Shown: in pieces, positions 7,939-16,474 of the stretch
Numbering within the stretch: the stretch's first letter is position 1
Layout of the letters: each line of letters opens with the position of its first letter
The notes under the pieces: model-generated
Databases searched by the model: none
What the model saw: the letters and a program-made list of their open reading frames with translations, nothing else
What the model was told of the DNA's origin: nothing
Translations under genes and position numbers: made by a program
Source of the DNA: Deltaproteobacteria bacterium
Lineage (GTDB): Bacteria; Desulfobacterota; Desulfobacteria; Desulfobacterales; G020354645
DNA length: 35,908 nt
Direction: 5' to 3'
Assembly (NCBI GenBank): GCA_020354645.1
Contig: CP070652.1
Location: 1,228,663 to 1,264,570, forward strand

Positions 7939-8706
7939 TCAGTTAGGGGTACTTTTTTGTGATGTCCGCTGTTGTTCATATCGAGTCAGCTTACAGTTGT
8001 ACCGGTATCGATCCCCATGATAGACTCCTTTTACATATTCCACGATCTCCCCATTGACCGAATATGCCAAACGCTTGATAACCAGTGTTGAAAAGGGAAC
8101 TTTCAGTCCCATCAGCCGGGTTTCCTGGCGGGTGGACATCGAGGCCTCGATCGTCTGTTCCGCATCTTTGAGGCGAATTCCTTTTTTCTCCAGAATCCGA
8201 TAGAGTGACTTGGTATAATCCTCGTCTATGCTGAGTTTAAACTTTGCAGGAATATAAGAATGCAAAATTCCTAATGGTTTCCCGTCAACCAGCATCAGTC
8301 TTTTTAAGGAAAAAACGCGTTCACCCTGCGGCAGGTTCAACCGGGCACGGATTGCTGGAGGCGGTTTCGTATAGGCCGCACAAATGACCTTCTTGCTTGC
8401 GTCCCTGCTCAGCATTTCTTCCGTAAAGCTTTTCAGAACGGGCAGTTGTTCTTCTAGCTTCCTTCGTTTGACAAAAGTGCCCTTGCCCTTTTTCTTTTCC
8501 AAAAATCCTTCGTATACCAGAAGTTGTATAGCATTTCTGACAGTGGCTCGGCTCACACCATATATTTTCTGAAGTTCATTTTCCGAGGGTATCATATCCC
8601 CATCTTTCAACTTCTGGTTTTCGATCTTCTCAAGAAAGATTTCTTTTAGCTGAAAATAAAGAGGCATAAAGCTGTCATGCGTGAGTTTTTCGTGTTCTTC
8701 TGGCAT
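7939..8706 (-). CDS. GntR-family transcriptional regulator, UTRA (HutC-like) subfamily
   Basis: A 255-residue protein. The N-terminal winged helix (about 12-80) has PLYFQLKEIFLEKIE, GDMIPSENELQKIYGVSRAT and the wing KKKGKGTFV. The C-terminal UTRA ligand domain (about 95-240) shows the usual order of strands (RARLNLPQGERVFSLKRL, ASMSTRQETRLMGL, VKGVYHGDRYRY). Such regulators respond to sugar phosphates or other small metabolites. The gene is last in a minus-strand series whose previous gene, the FGGY kinase, ends 52 nt upstream, so it is probably autoregulated with that operon. It is the best candidate for control of the divergent promoter region at 13.8-14.1 kb. GAGAGAAG precedes ATG 8706. 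Confidence 0.9.
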   Translation of the reverse strand: MPEEHEKLTHDSFMPLYFQLKEIFLEKIENQKLKDGDMIPSENELQKIYGVSRATVRNAIQLLVYEGFLEKKKGKGTFVKRRKLEEQLPVLKSFTEEMLSRDASKKVICAAYTKPPPAIRARLNLPQGERVFSLKRLMLVDGKPLGILHSYIPAKFKLSIDEDYTKSLYRILEKKGIRLKDAEQTIEASMSTRQETRLMGLKVPFSTLVIKRLAYSVNGEIVEYVKGVYHGDRYRYNCKLTRYEQQRTSQKSTPN

Positions 8707-8758
8707 TCTTCTCTCATCTTTGAAAGGAAAATAGCAAGTGCTTGATCAGGGCTTGCCT

Positions 8759-10318
8759 TTATGAAAACGTCTTAATAATCCCGGACGCTGTATGAATCAG
8801 ATCGTGAACTCGGTCATAAAACTTGCAGTATACGTCGTGATAGAGCCGATCATAAAGGTTCCGGTGTGTTTCGTACGGGAGGTACGTCTTTTTAACCTGA
8901 ACCATATGATTGGCCGCCTCTTCGATACTGGGATAGATACCCACGCCTGCGGCGGCACATATTGCCGCTCCCAAAGCGGTTGTCTCAACCGTTTTAGTAG
9001 TACACAATTTGACTCCCAACACATCCGCAAATATCTGATTCCATAAATCACTTCTGGCTGATCCGCCATACATCCTCACCTCGGAAATGGACACACCGGT
9101 TCCCTTTTCCATGAATCCCATCTGTCGTCGGGTTTCATATGCCAACCCCTCCATGACCGCTCGCACCATATGGACCTTGGAGTGATCCATGAGAAATCCG
9201 GTCATTATTCCTCTGGCATCAAGATCCCAGTAGGGAGCCGTCGCTCCGGAAAAATAAGGGATGAGAATCAAGCCCCAGTTCCCTGGCGGGGCATCGGCGG
9301 CCATATTGTAAAATGAATCCCAGTCATATTCGCTTTGAGTCGATTCTTCGAGAGAAAAGGTCTCTCTCAGCCAGTTCATCAAGGAGGATCCGCCGCTGTA
9401 AATGGAATTTTCCGGAAAATAAGTTCCCATGGGGCTGATTTCGATAAAATAGTTGGCGTCTGGATCCAACTGAAGACGCTCGGTACACGTCTCCATCGAG
9501 CACGAAGTGCCGCCATTGACACCCAGCATCGAGGGTTTTGTGAGTCCCACGCCAACGACGCCACAGGGCTGATCCCCGGCTGCGGTGACAACAGGCAAAC
9601 CCTCCGGCAGTCCGGTTTCAAGCGATGCCTCTCTGTGAATTCTTCCGGCGATTTGTCCGCCCGATAGAATATTTTTCACCCATATGGAAGGGGAAATCTC
9701 AAAGCCCTCCAGTATGTCTTCGGCCCATTTATGCCGATGCCCCACGTCGAGGCACCCCGTCATGACGGCAGCACTCGATGTGGTGACCAGTTTCCCGATC
9801 AGTCTAAATGTCAAGTAATCCTGAACCAGGAGAAATTTGTGCATTCGATGATATATGTCCGGCTCGTTGTCTTGAAGCCACATGGCTTTGTAGACCGTCC
9901 ATATACCCGGATTGTATCCGGTCCGCTGGTAGATTTTATCACGCCCGATCGTTTCAAGCGCCTTTTCGTTCTGTTTGCTGCATCGAATATCATTCCATAA
10001 AATTGCGTTGCGAAGCGGTTCGATCGATCGGTCGACTGGGACCGCTGTGATACGCTGATGGGTAATGGCCAAGCCTTGGATCTGTTCTGGTTTTACAGGA
10101 CTTTTTGATAGCAGGTCCCGGATCGAACCCGCCAGGGCCTCCCACCACCACACAGCCTTTTGCTCCACCCAGCCCGGTTGTGGCCGAAGTACGTCGTATG
10201 CCCGACGTCCTTCGGCGAGTGCCCGACCTTTTTCATCAAATAGAATGGCCCGGGTGGACGAAGTCCCACTGTCGATCCCAATGACATAGGCCTTACCCGA
10301 TTCTGTTTGGTCGACCAC
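8759..10318 (-). CDS. FGGY-family carbohydrate kinase
   Basis: A 519-residue protein, standard length for xylulokinase/glycerokinase relatives. The start is GTG 10318, eight bases after GGGAGGG; the phosphate-1 loop VIGIDSGTSSTRAILFD begins ten residues in. Other family marks are PGWVEQ, the catalytic Asp in AAGDQPCG, the adenosine region GVNGGTSCS and GGSARSDLWNQIFADVLG with TALGAA near the end. It phosphorylates a sugar, ketose or polyol with ATP. The nearest class (xylulose, ribulose, autoinducer-2 or erythritol) cannot be fixed. Sitting beside the DeoC aldolase, it may make the phosphosugar that the aldolase splits, as LsrK does in a comparable arrangement, though this is inference. Confidence 0.9.
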   Translation of the reverse strand: MVDQTESGKAYVIGIDSGTSSTRAILFDEKGRALAEGRRAYDVLRPQPGWVEQKAVWWWEALAGSIRDLLSKSPVKPEQIQGLAITHQRITAVPVDRSIEPLRNAILWNDIRCSKQNEKALETIGRDKIYQRTGYNPGIWTVYKAMWLQDNEPDIYHRMHKFLLVQDYLTFRLIGKLVTTSSAAVMTGCLDVGHRHKWAEDILEGFEISPSIWVKNILSGGQIAGRIHREASLETGLPEGLPVVTAAGDQPCGVVGVGLTKPSMLGVNGGTSCSMETCTERLQLDPDANYFIEISPMGTYFPENSIYSGGSSLMNWLRETFSLEESTQSEYDWDSFYNMAADAPPGNWGLILIPYFSGATAPYWDLDARGIMTGFLMDHSKVHMVRAVMEGLAYETRRQMGFMEKGTGVSISEVRMYGGSARSDLWNQIFADVLGVKLCTTKTVETTALGAAICAAAGVGIYPSIEEAANHMVQVKKTYLPYETHRNLYDRLYHDVYCKFYDRVHDLIHTASGIIKTFS

Positions 10319-10360
10319 CGTTGACCCTCCCTTATCTTTTAACCCCTACGTTTCTATCCG

Positions 10361-11086
10361 TTATCCGGACAGTTTCAGGCCGTTCGGATAATTTTCCGTA
10401 AATTTTCGGATAATCTTTTCCCCCTGGCTGACACCCAGCTGATCTGCACCCGCTCTGATCAACTCGAGGGCAAAGTCGAGGGTGTAGATACCGCCCGAGG
10501 CTTTGATTTTTACCTCCGGACCTAAAACCCGGCGCATCAAATGCATGTCCGCCACGGTTGCTCCTTTCGGATCAGCGTTTATTTTGAGCAAGTACTGGGT
10601 CCTAACCCCGGTGGTTGTTTTTACCAGCGCGGCGCCGGCGCTTTCCGCAATCCGACAGGCCCGTGTTTTCTCTTCATCCGTCAGCACCCAGGTCTCGATA
10701 ATGGTTTTGACGGTAATCCCATGGGTCGCCTCAACGACGCCTTGAATGTCTTCCATTACCAAATTGTCTCTTTTCGATTTGAGTGCGCCGACGTTGATGA
10801 CCATGTCGATCTGGGTGGCCCCGACCTCGATCGCTTTGCGTGTCTCAAGCGCTTTCACTTCAGGCAGATGAGACCCAAACGGGAATCCCACGTTGGCGCT
10901 GATCCCTATCCCCTGACCTTCAAGTCGTTTAACAGTCAGGGGGATATTGACAGGGTTGACACAAGCCACACCAACGCCTGCCTGAATCGCCTTGTCACAG
11001 AAGGCGCGCACATCATCGTCGCTGGCATGCTGTTGACATAGACTGAATTCAATCCTTTTTTTAAAATCAGCCAATGAGAGATACAT
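10361..11086 (-). CDS. DeoC/LacD-type aldolase (deoxyribose-phosphate aldolase family)
   Basis: ATG 11086 with AAGGAGAGG just upstream gives 241 residues, the usual DeoC length; an upstream GTG adds only MVRRGS and overlaps that ribosome site. The class I Schiff-base lysine is in AALVKTTTG (about K156) and the second active-site lysine in VKIKASGG (about K195). DMVINVGALKS and ANVGFPFG are also family motifs. The enzyme splits 2-deoxyribose 5-phosphate or a related phosphosugar to an aldehyde and a triose phosphate. The N-terminal segment (RIEFSLCQQ) departs from the common IDHTLL pattern, so the substrate may not be deoxyribose 5-phosphate. The neighbouring FGGY kinase supports a phosphorylated substrate. 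Confidence 0.88.
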   Translation of the reverse strand: MYLSLADFKKRIEFSLCQQHASDDDVRAFCDKAIQAGVGVACVNPVNIPLTVKRLEGQGIGISANVGFPFGSHLPEVKALETRKAIEVGATQIDMVINVGALKSKRDNLVMEDIQGVVEATHGITVKTIIETWVLTDEEKTRACRIAESAGAALVKTTTGVRTQYLLKINADPKGATVADMHLMRRVLGPEVKIKASGGIYTLDFALELIRAGADQLGVSQGEKIIRKFTENYPNGLKLSG

Positions 11087-11127
11087 ACTTCCTCTCCTTA
11101 CCACACTTCAACCGGTTCCCTGACGAG

Positions 11128-11574
11128 TTAACCCGGCACCTGCATAAATTCCAGAATTTCGTTATCCGGTCCCCTGAAATATACGTAACCATATCCATCC
11201 AAGGGTGTTCCGGAATCCTGGATAAAGACCGGTTCCCGATGGAACGTGTGAATACCAGCCTGTTTTGCTTTTTCGTAGGCAGCCATGATATCGTCGACCT
11301 GTAAGCATATGTGCATGTTTGGAAAATCACAGGGTGCGTGGTCTGACTGTTGACCTTTTGGCTCTATATAGTGAATGAGTTCCACATGGGCGTTGCCCGC
11401 CGCGAGCATTACCAGGTGCTGTTTGGGCTCGGTCCCCTGCAGATCCATCATCACCGGATCGGCGTCGAACTTAAGGTTCATGACCTCCTTGAGGCCCAGT
11501 TTGTCCCGATAAAAGGCGAGCGATTTTTCCATATCTGATACGATTACACAGCCGTGATGAACTCCATTAATCAT
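11128..11574 (-). CDS. VOC-superfamily (glyoxalase/epimerase-like) protein
   Basis: A 148-residue protein with two beta-alpha-beta-beta-beta modules. Likely metal ligands are His in INGVHHGCVI, Glu in HVELIHYIEP, His in NMHICLQVDD and Glu in EILEFMQV, the pattern of glyoxalase I, methylmalonyl-CoA epimerase and related metal enzymes. AAAGGATGAC precedes ATG 11574. It lies between the TIM-barrel isomerase and the aldolase, spaced by 33 and 41 nt, so it is part of the same operon. It could epimerise or open a keto-sugar intermediate or detoxify a 2-oxoaldehyde by-product. The precise reaction is unknown. Confidence 0.85.
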   Translation of the reverse strand: MINGVHHGCVIVSDMEKSLAFYRDKLGLKEVMNLKFDADPVMMDLQGTEPKQHLVMLAAGNAHVELIHYIEPKGQQSDHAPCDFPNMHICLQVDDIMAAYEKAKQAGIHTFHREPVFIQDSGTPLDGYGYVYFRGPDNEILEFMQVPG

Positions 11575-11607
11575 TTTGTCATCCTTTCTTTGATTTACTA
11601 CCGGGGA

Positions 11608-12579
11608 TTATTCAAAAAGTTTATCGCCTCTTCCTTCATAGCGGCCTTTGATAATCAACGGCCTTAGATATTCGATAGTCTTTTCCATACCGTCTTCGCG
11701 GCTCATCACCACGTCTTCGTGCTCATAACTCAACACGTAATCGTAATTGTCCAGTCTCATTTCGGTAAGCACTCGTCTCCACGGCACAGAGCCCCACCCC
11801 GGGATTCGAAACCGGAAACCGCGGTCGATGCGACCCCATTTGCCGGTCGCTTGAAGCCCGGACCGGCGCACATTGTGCTCCACGGCTTCTCCGTCCTTGG
11901 CGTGTGCATGATAAATTCTGTCACCGAGTTCCTGGATAAAAATAACCGGATCGATTCCCATAATGACGATATTGGCGGGGTCGAAATTAAACCCCCACTC
12001 TTTTCTTCCGCCCATCAGTTCCACACTTTTAATGGCGGTTTCGATGTTGTAAACATATTCATTTGGATGGGGTTCGTGGGCAAATTTAACGCCTTCTTTT
12101 TCAAAAGTGTCCAGGATTTCCCCCCAGCGTTCGACAAAATCATTGCCCATTTCATCCCATCCCTCCGGGTAGGGGAAGGGAAACCAGCGGGCAAAATTCT
12201 CGCAGCCGATAAATCCACAGACTACCGGTACCTCCAAGGCTGCCGCCGCTTTAGCGGTTTTTTTCATACGCTCCATACCGAATTTTATCTTTTCATCCGG
12301 CGTTCCCTTAAAAAAAGCATCGGTATCTTTGGTGTGCGGGCCCAGTACCAGTTGTCCTTCGGTATGGTTGCTCAAAGCAGAAATGGTAAGGTTATATTTG
12401 TTGGCCAGATTTTTTATCTTTTTGGCGTTATTTCCGGTAAGGACTTCATCGATGTCCAGATGCCCGTTACCTGTAAATGCAGGGAGCTCTGCAGTCTCGT
12501 ATCCCATTTCATGCATCATTTTAAGGACCGACTCCAGATCGCGATCCATAAAGTTGGCGGTAAACATTCCTATTTTCAT
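11608..12579 (-). CDS. Sugar phosphate isomerase/epimerase-like TIM-barrel protein (paired with Gfo/Idh/MocA gene)
   Basis: A 323-residue protein with AAGGAGGATAGC before ATG 12579. Metal ligands of the xylose-isomerase-like barrel are visible: Glu in FAHEPHPNEYV, Asp in GFNFDPANIV, His in YHAHAKDGEA and Glu in VLSYEHEDV. It starts MKIGMFTANFMDRDLESVLKM, and its length is that of the larger subgroup that usually sits beside Gfo/Idh/MocA dehydrogenases. It lies 24 nt downstream of such a gene here. Known paired barrels act after C3 oxidation (for example LgdB in levoglucosan use, or the deglycosidases of C-glycoside cleavage), carrying out elimination, hydration or isomerisation. That role is inference; the fold and metal site are clear. 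Confidence 0.87.
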   Translation of the reverse strand: MKIGMFTANFMDRDLESVLKMMHEMGYETAELPAFTGNGHLDIDEVLTGNNAKKIKNLANKYNLTISALSNHTEGQLVLGPHTKDTDAFFKGTPDEKIKFGMERMKKTAKAAAALEVPVVCGFIGCENFARWFPFPYPEGWDEMGNDFVERWGEILDTFEKEGVKFAHEPHPNEYVYNIETAIKSVELMGGRKEWGFNFDPANIVIMGIDPVIFIQELGDRIYHAHAKDGEAVEHNVRRSGLQATGKWGRIDRGFRFRIPGWGSVPWRRVLTEMRLDNYDYVLSYEHEDVVMSREDGMEKTIEYLRPLIIKGRYEGRGDKLFE

Positions 12580-12603
12580 TTTGCTATCCTCCTTAATTAT
12601 TGC

Positions 12604-13791
12604 TTATTGTTCCACTTTAACCCAGCCTCTCTCTTTTTCAGAGCGCTGGAGGGCATCTAATATCAATTGGACCTTTAAACCATCTTCAAAAGTCGCTCCC
12701 CAGGGGCTGACTTCCAGATCGTTTACAACGCAGTTGACAAAATGAAAAATGGTATGACAGTGATGATGTTCCCACCCCAGCATATGACCGGGCGGCCACC
12801 AGTGCTTGATAAAGTCATGGACTTCCGCTTCGGTCACGGCAATGGTCCTAAAACCCTGAATCTCCAACGGGTCTTCTGTGGAGAAATACTGAAGCAGATT
12901 GTTTTGGGTGAGTTCAAACTGGATGGCCCCGCGGCTGCCATACACCTCGATCTGCCATAACGACTTTCTCCCCGTGGCAAATCGACTGGCCTCGATACTG
13001 CCCAGGGCACCGTTGTCGAATCGAAACATGCCCAGCGAAGCATCATCGACCGTGACGGCTCCTTTTTCCTCGCCGGCTTTACCGGAGAGCCCCGAAGCTT
13101 CAAGGGGGACAGGCCGCTCTTTGATAAAGGTTTCGGTTATTCCGCAAGCCTCGGTGATTTCCAGACCCGTTAAAAAGCGAGCCATATCAATACTGTGGGC
13201 ATTGAGGTCACCCAACACGCCGGAGCCGGCAACCTCCTTTTTCAGACGCCAGGCCAGCGGGAAGTTGGGATCCAGCAACCAGTCCTGGAGAAACGCAGCC
13301 CGGAAATGATAGATATTGCCAATCTTGCCTTCATGAATCAGACGTCTGGCCAATAACACCGCTGGGGAAAACCGATTGCTAAAAGAGACCATATTTTTGA
13401 TGCCTTTTTTGGCAGCCGCCTGGGCGACCTCAGCCATTTTTCTTGCTTCAGCCACATCCATTGCCAGAGGTTTTTCTACAATCGTATGCCTGCCGGCTTC
13501 CAGGGCAGCGACACAGGGGTCCTTGTGGACGTTGTTGGGTCCGTTGTTGTCAAATATGTTGACATTTGGATCGTCAATCAGTTTTTTCCAGTCTGTGGTT
13601 CCATACCGATAACCAAATCGTTGGGCTGCCTCTTGGACAGCCTCCGCATTTCTGCCGCAGATCCCCTGTAAAACCGGGATGGCCGGTGGCGGATAATATA
13701 TGTAGGGAAGCTTTTTGAATGCATTCGTGTGTGCCTTGCCCATGAAAGCATACCCCAACATACCGATGCCTATCTCATTTGTCTGGACCAT
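12604..13791 (-). CDS. Gfo/Idh/MocA-family NAD(P)-dependent sugar dehydrogenase (copy 1)
   Basis: A 395-residue protein starting at ATG 13791 behind GAAAGGAGG. The Rossmann start IGMLGYAFMGKAHTNAFKK, the sugar-site lysine in VEKPLAMD and the catalytic pair in GDLNAHSIDMARF are intact. The C-terminal alpha/beta domain carries the ring of conserved residues WWPPGHMLGWEHHH. Family members oxidise a ring hydroxyl (often C3 or C1) of a free or bound sugar or a cyclitol. It heads the minus-strand operon and is clearly a paralogue of the dehydrogenase at 23897: both share GKAHxNAxK, DPNFPL, GRKxxxxxEIYG/VYGSRG and WWPPGH. Each copy is next to a TIM-barrel gene, a strong hint of a common two-step reaction. 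Confidence 0.92.
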   Translation of the reverse strand: MVQTNEIGIGMLGYAFMGKAHTNAFKKLPYIYYPPPAIPVLQGICGRNAEAVQEAAQRFGYRYGTTDWKKLIDDPNVNIFDNNGPNNVHKDPCVAALEAGRHTIVEKPLAMDVAEARKMAEVAQAAAKKGIKNMVSFSNRFSPAVLLARRLIHEGKIGNIYHFRAAFLQDWLLDPNFPLAWRLKKEVAGSGVLGDLNAHSIDMARFLTGLEITEACGITETFIKERPVPLEASGLSGKAGEEKGAVTVDDASLGMFRFDNGALGSIEASRFATGRKSLWQIEVYGSRGAIQFELTQNNLLQYFSTEDPLEIQGFRTIAVTEAEVHDFIKHWWPPGHMLGWEHHHCHTIFHFVNCVVNDLEVSPWGATFEDGLKVQLILDALQRSEKERGWVKVEQ

Positions 13792-14116
13792 GGCTACCTC
13801 CTTTCATAATTTCATTTTTTGCCTTGATAGGCTTTTGTGTATCAATCAGTCAAGTTCCATTTTGTGTTGATTATTTTTATTGACAAAGATCTAAATCTGT
13901 AATTATCTTATTTGCAAATACATCAGGTTGTCCGTATAAGTCAAACAGAAAATACTGTGCAAATCTGCCAATTTAGGGTAAAAGCGTAAGGCGACGATAC
14001 GCGCATCACTCTGACTTCCGGGGTGCATCAGGTTTGAATCTGTTATAATGTATAATGGCGACTGATCATGCTGGCAGGATTCAACATTTTTTTAGTAAAA
14101 ACAGGAGGTTATATAA
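13792..14116. promoter_or_regulatory. Divergent promoter region between the two catabolic operons
   Basis: This 325-nt region separates the minus-strand Gfo operon from the plus-strand OYE/ABC operon and is AT-rich near both ends. On the plus strand there is an extended -10 (TGTTATAAT at 14041-14049) and also TTGACA at 13880 followed 18 nt later by TATCTT. Near the minus-strand gene lies a short inverted repeat, TTGATA (13824-13829) and TATCAA (13840-13845) with a 10-nt gap, a possible operator half-site pair. The region is the natural place for the UTRA-type GntR regulator to act on both operons. No minus-strand promoter was convincing. Confidence 0.55.
14041..14049 (+). promoter_or_regulatory. 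Candidate extended -10 promoter element of the plus-strand operon
   Basis: TGTTATAAT is a perfect TGnTATAAT extended -10. A second TATAAT follows at 14051. A start site near 14056 would give a leader of about 60 nt before ATG 14117 with its AGGAGG site. The expected -35 position (about 14021) does not match consensus, which extended -10 promoters tolerate. Confidence 0.45.
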
Positions 14117-15334
14117 ATGAACACCCAGATGATTTCCACCCCCATCCGAGTCGGAAAAAAAGAGGCGCCCAATCGCATCGTCTTTCAACCCATGGAGTGC
14201 AACGACGCCGATTCCAACGGGGATCCTTCTGATCTTTCCATTAATCGCTATCGGCGGTTTGCCGAGGGTGGTGCTGGCATCATTTTCACCGAGTCTCTGA
14301 CCATCACTTCTGAGAGCCGGGCCAGAAAAAGCCAGTTATCGATTACCGAACAAAACGCCAAAGGGCTGAAACGGTTGATCAAGGAGATGCGGGAAGTCAA
14401 TGGGGATTCACTGATCTTATTCCAGCTCAACCAATCGGGTCAGCTCAGCGAGGCGGCTTTTTCAAAGGTCATTTCGGTCTACCCGACAAAAGATCCGGAT
14501 ATTCATGTCCTGACAGAAGAAGAAATCGAGGAGATCAGCGATAATTTTGTAAAGGCTGCAGTTATCGCCAAACAGGTGGGGGCAGACGGCATCGATTTCA
14601 AGCATTGTCACGGTTATGTATGCACTGAAATGATCCAACCCGCAAATACCCGAAACGATCGTTATGGCGGGTCCTTTGAAAACCGCACCCGATTTTTCAG
14701 GGAGACCACCCGGAAAATGAAAGATGCATTGGATGACGACTCTTTTTTGTTGGGTGTTCGGTTTAACGCGTACGATGGCGTAACCGGTGGTTTTGGCACG
14801 GCTGGCCCTGAAGAGGTTATTGAGGACCTCAGTGAACCGATTGCCTTTTCGAAAATGATCGCGGAAACGGGGATGGATTATATCAATGTGTCTGCCGGAA
14901 TCGCCGGTTCCGAAATTACGCAACCATCCAAAAAATATCCTGAGGGTGTCTATCGGCTTTTCGGCTGGGCCAAAGCGGTTAAGGAGGCCGTCGACATCCC
15001 GGTGATTGGATCGGGGTACAGCTCGTTGAGAGACGGTAAAAACGGCCTCCCGGAAACCGACCTGGCTAAAAAGACCTTTTTATATTGGGCTGAAAAAAAC
15101 CTCAAAGACGGCAATGTTGATCTGGTGGGCGTGGGAAGACAGTCCCTGGCGGACCCGCTCTTTCCAAAAAAAATCCTCGGCGGACAGCTCGATACCGTCG
15201 ATTGGTGTACCATTTGTGACCATTGCCTGGCGCTTATGTTTGCCCAGAAGGACGTCGGATGTGCGACATATGATAAATATTATCGAGATATTTATCTCGG
15301 TACCCTAAAGAAGACTAAAAGCAAGACAGACTAA
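14117..15334 (+). CDS. Old Yellow Enzyme-family NADH:flavin oxidoreductase with a 4Fe-4S cysteine motif
   Basis: A 405-residue FMN-binding TIM barrel starting after ACAGGAGG. The family active-site block HCHGY (residues 163-167) is followed by [17 protein letters not shown]. Near the C-terminus four cysteines (C364, C367, C370, C382; pattern CxxCxxCx11C) match the cluster site of 2,4-dienoyl-CoA reductase/trimethylamine dehydrogenase relatives. The FAD and NADH domains that normally follow are absent, so electrons must come from a partner or directly to FMN. The gene is first of the plus-strand run, 38 nt ahead of the importer permease, so reduction of an unsaturated or keto substrate taken up by the importer is plausible. 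A broken relative lies at 33.8-35.1 kb. Confidence 0.88.
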   Translation: MNTQMISTPIRVGKKEAPNRIVFQPMECNDADSNGDPSDLSINRYRRFAEGGAGIIFTESLTITSESRARKSQLSITEQNAKGLKRLIKEMREVNGDSLILFQLNQSGQLSEAAFSKVISVYPTKDPDIHVLTEEEIEEISDNFVKAAVIAKQVGADGIDFKHCHGYVCTEMIQPANTRNDRYGGSFENRTRFFRETTRKMKDALDDDSFLLGVRFNAYDGVTGGFGTAGPEEVIEDLSEPIAFSKMIAETGMDYINVSAGIAGSEITQPSKKYPEGVYRLFGWAKAVKEAVDIPVIGSGYSSLRDGKNGLPETDLAKKTFLYWAEKNLKDGNVDLVGVGRQSLADPLFPKKILGGQLDTVDWCTICDHCLALMFAQKDVGCATYDKYYRDIYLGTLKKTKSKTD

Positions 15335-15372
15335 CGGCACCGCCTGACCACCCTATCCTTTTTTCAAGAAAG

Positions 15373-16362
15373 ATGAAACCTATGCAAGCTTTGGCTAAAG
15401 GACCTGCTGTTAGATCTCCAGTTTCACTCAGTAGTGCATTTGAAAAATACGGTATTTACATCTTTTTGGGACTTCTATTCATCACCGCCTCGCTGATTTC
15501 CCCTCAATTTTTAAACCCTCAAAATTTAAAAGATATCCTTAATCAAGCGGCCGCCCTGGGCATGGTCGCCATCGGTCAGACAGTCGTTATCTTGATCGGC
15601 GGCGGGGGGTTGGATCTGTCGGTAGCCTCGGTAATGGCCACCGTGGCGGTGATTGTTGCCCATAATACCCGCGGGCAGGATGCGCTGTTTTTCCCGGTGG
15701 CGCTTATCTGCCTTGTTTTCGGTTTGCTGGTGGGTCTGGCCAATGGGATCCTGATTACCAAACGGAAGGTACAACCTTTTATGGCCACCATCGGCATGAT
15801 GATCATTATACAAGGACTGCGTTTTCTTTACACCGGGGGAGCGCCCAAAGGGGGCTTTCCGCCGATTTTACGCTTTTTGGGAACCGGCAGCATCGGCCCG
15901 GTACCCATGTCCATTTTTTCTCTGGCCATTTTGGCCGTCATCGCCGTTATCGTTTTACATAAGACGACCCTGGGGCGGCAAATTTACGTCATCGGGGGCA
16001 ATATCGAGACCGCCTATCTGTCCGGCTATCGCATCGATTTGGTGATCACCGTGGTTTACATGATTTCAGGCTTTACCGCAGCCATTGCCGGTCTTTACCT
16101 GGCAGGCTATATCGGCGTTTCCGATAATTGGGTGGGCAAAGGTTATGAGCTCGATTCCATCGCGGCGGTGGTTATGGGGGGCACATCTTTTGCAGGCGGC
16201 CGAGGCGGTGTAATGGGCACAATCGTAGGTGTATTGATTATCATCATGCTTTACAATCTGGTGTTGCTGCTCCATTTGCCGGTGCAGGTCCAGTACGTTG
16301 TCAAAGGCGCCATCATTATCCTGGCCACATCGTTCTATGCCATGTTCAGAAAGAGCACCTAG
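15373..16362 (+). CDS. Ribose-type sugar ABC transporter permease (first permease)
   Basis: A 329-residue integral membrane protein of the RbsC/XylH/AraH family (CUT2 class). Several long hydrophobic segments and the family motifs IGQTVVILIGGGGLDLSV, GLLVGLANGILITKRK, and the cytoplasmic coupling stretch GRQIYVIGGNIETAYLSG are visible, then AAVVMGGTSFAGGRGGVMGT near the end. It forms the inner-membrane channel with the second permease at 19349 and the ATPase at 17830. The order permease, binding protein, ATPase, permease is uncommon; most CUT2 operons keep the binding protein at one end. AAGAAAG precedes ATG 15373; an in-frame ATG three codons later could serve equally. Confidence 0.92.
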   Translation: MKPMQALAKGPAVRSPVSLSSAFEKYGIYIFLGLLFITASLISPQFLNPQNLKDILNQAAALGMVAIGQTVVILIGGGGLDLSVASVMATVAVIVAHNTRGQDALFFPVALICLVFGLLVGLANGILITKRKVQPFMATIGMMIIIQGLRFLYTGGAPKGGFPPILRFLGTGSIGPVPMSIFSLAILAVIAVIVLHKTTLGRQIYVIGGNIETAYLSGYRIDLVITVVYMISGFTAAIAGLYLAGYIGVSDNWVGKGYELDSIAAVVMGGTSFAGGRGGVMGTIVGVLIIIMLYNLVLLLHLPVQVQYVVKGAIIILATSFYAMFRKST

Positions 16363-16474
16363 CAAAAAGTAGAACTAAAAGGGGGTGATTGATAGGGCTA
16401 CCATTTCGATATCGATGGCAGAGACAGGAGTGAATGTATTCAAATCCAGAAAACGTATAAAGAGGAGGTTAATT

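Noticed and set aside
10541..11041. 166-codon plus-strand open frame opposite the DeoC-type aldolase
   Set aside because: The minus strand carries a complete aldolase with both active-site lysines; the plus frame has no recognisable motif.
7939..11104. Idea that kinase, aldolase and two-permease importer are an Lsr (autoinducer-2) system
   Set aside because: The kinase/DeoC-type aldolase/heterodimeric permease set is reminiscent, but there is no LsrR or LsrG, the regulator is GntR/UTRA, and many sugar dehydrogenases surround it; the binding protein does not look specifically LsrB-like.
11719..12660. 313-codon plus-strand open frame opposite the TIM-barrel gene
   Set aside because: It is the antisense shadow of the well-supported gene at 11608-12579, with no domain signature and unnatural residue composition.
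16385..16474. Upstream extension of the binding-protein gene
   Set aside because: It would bury the signal peptide 30 residues inside the protein; ATG 16475 has AGAGGAGG directly upstream.
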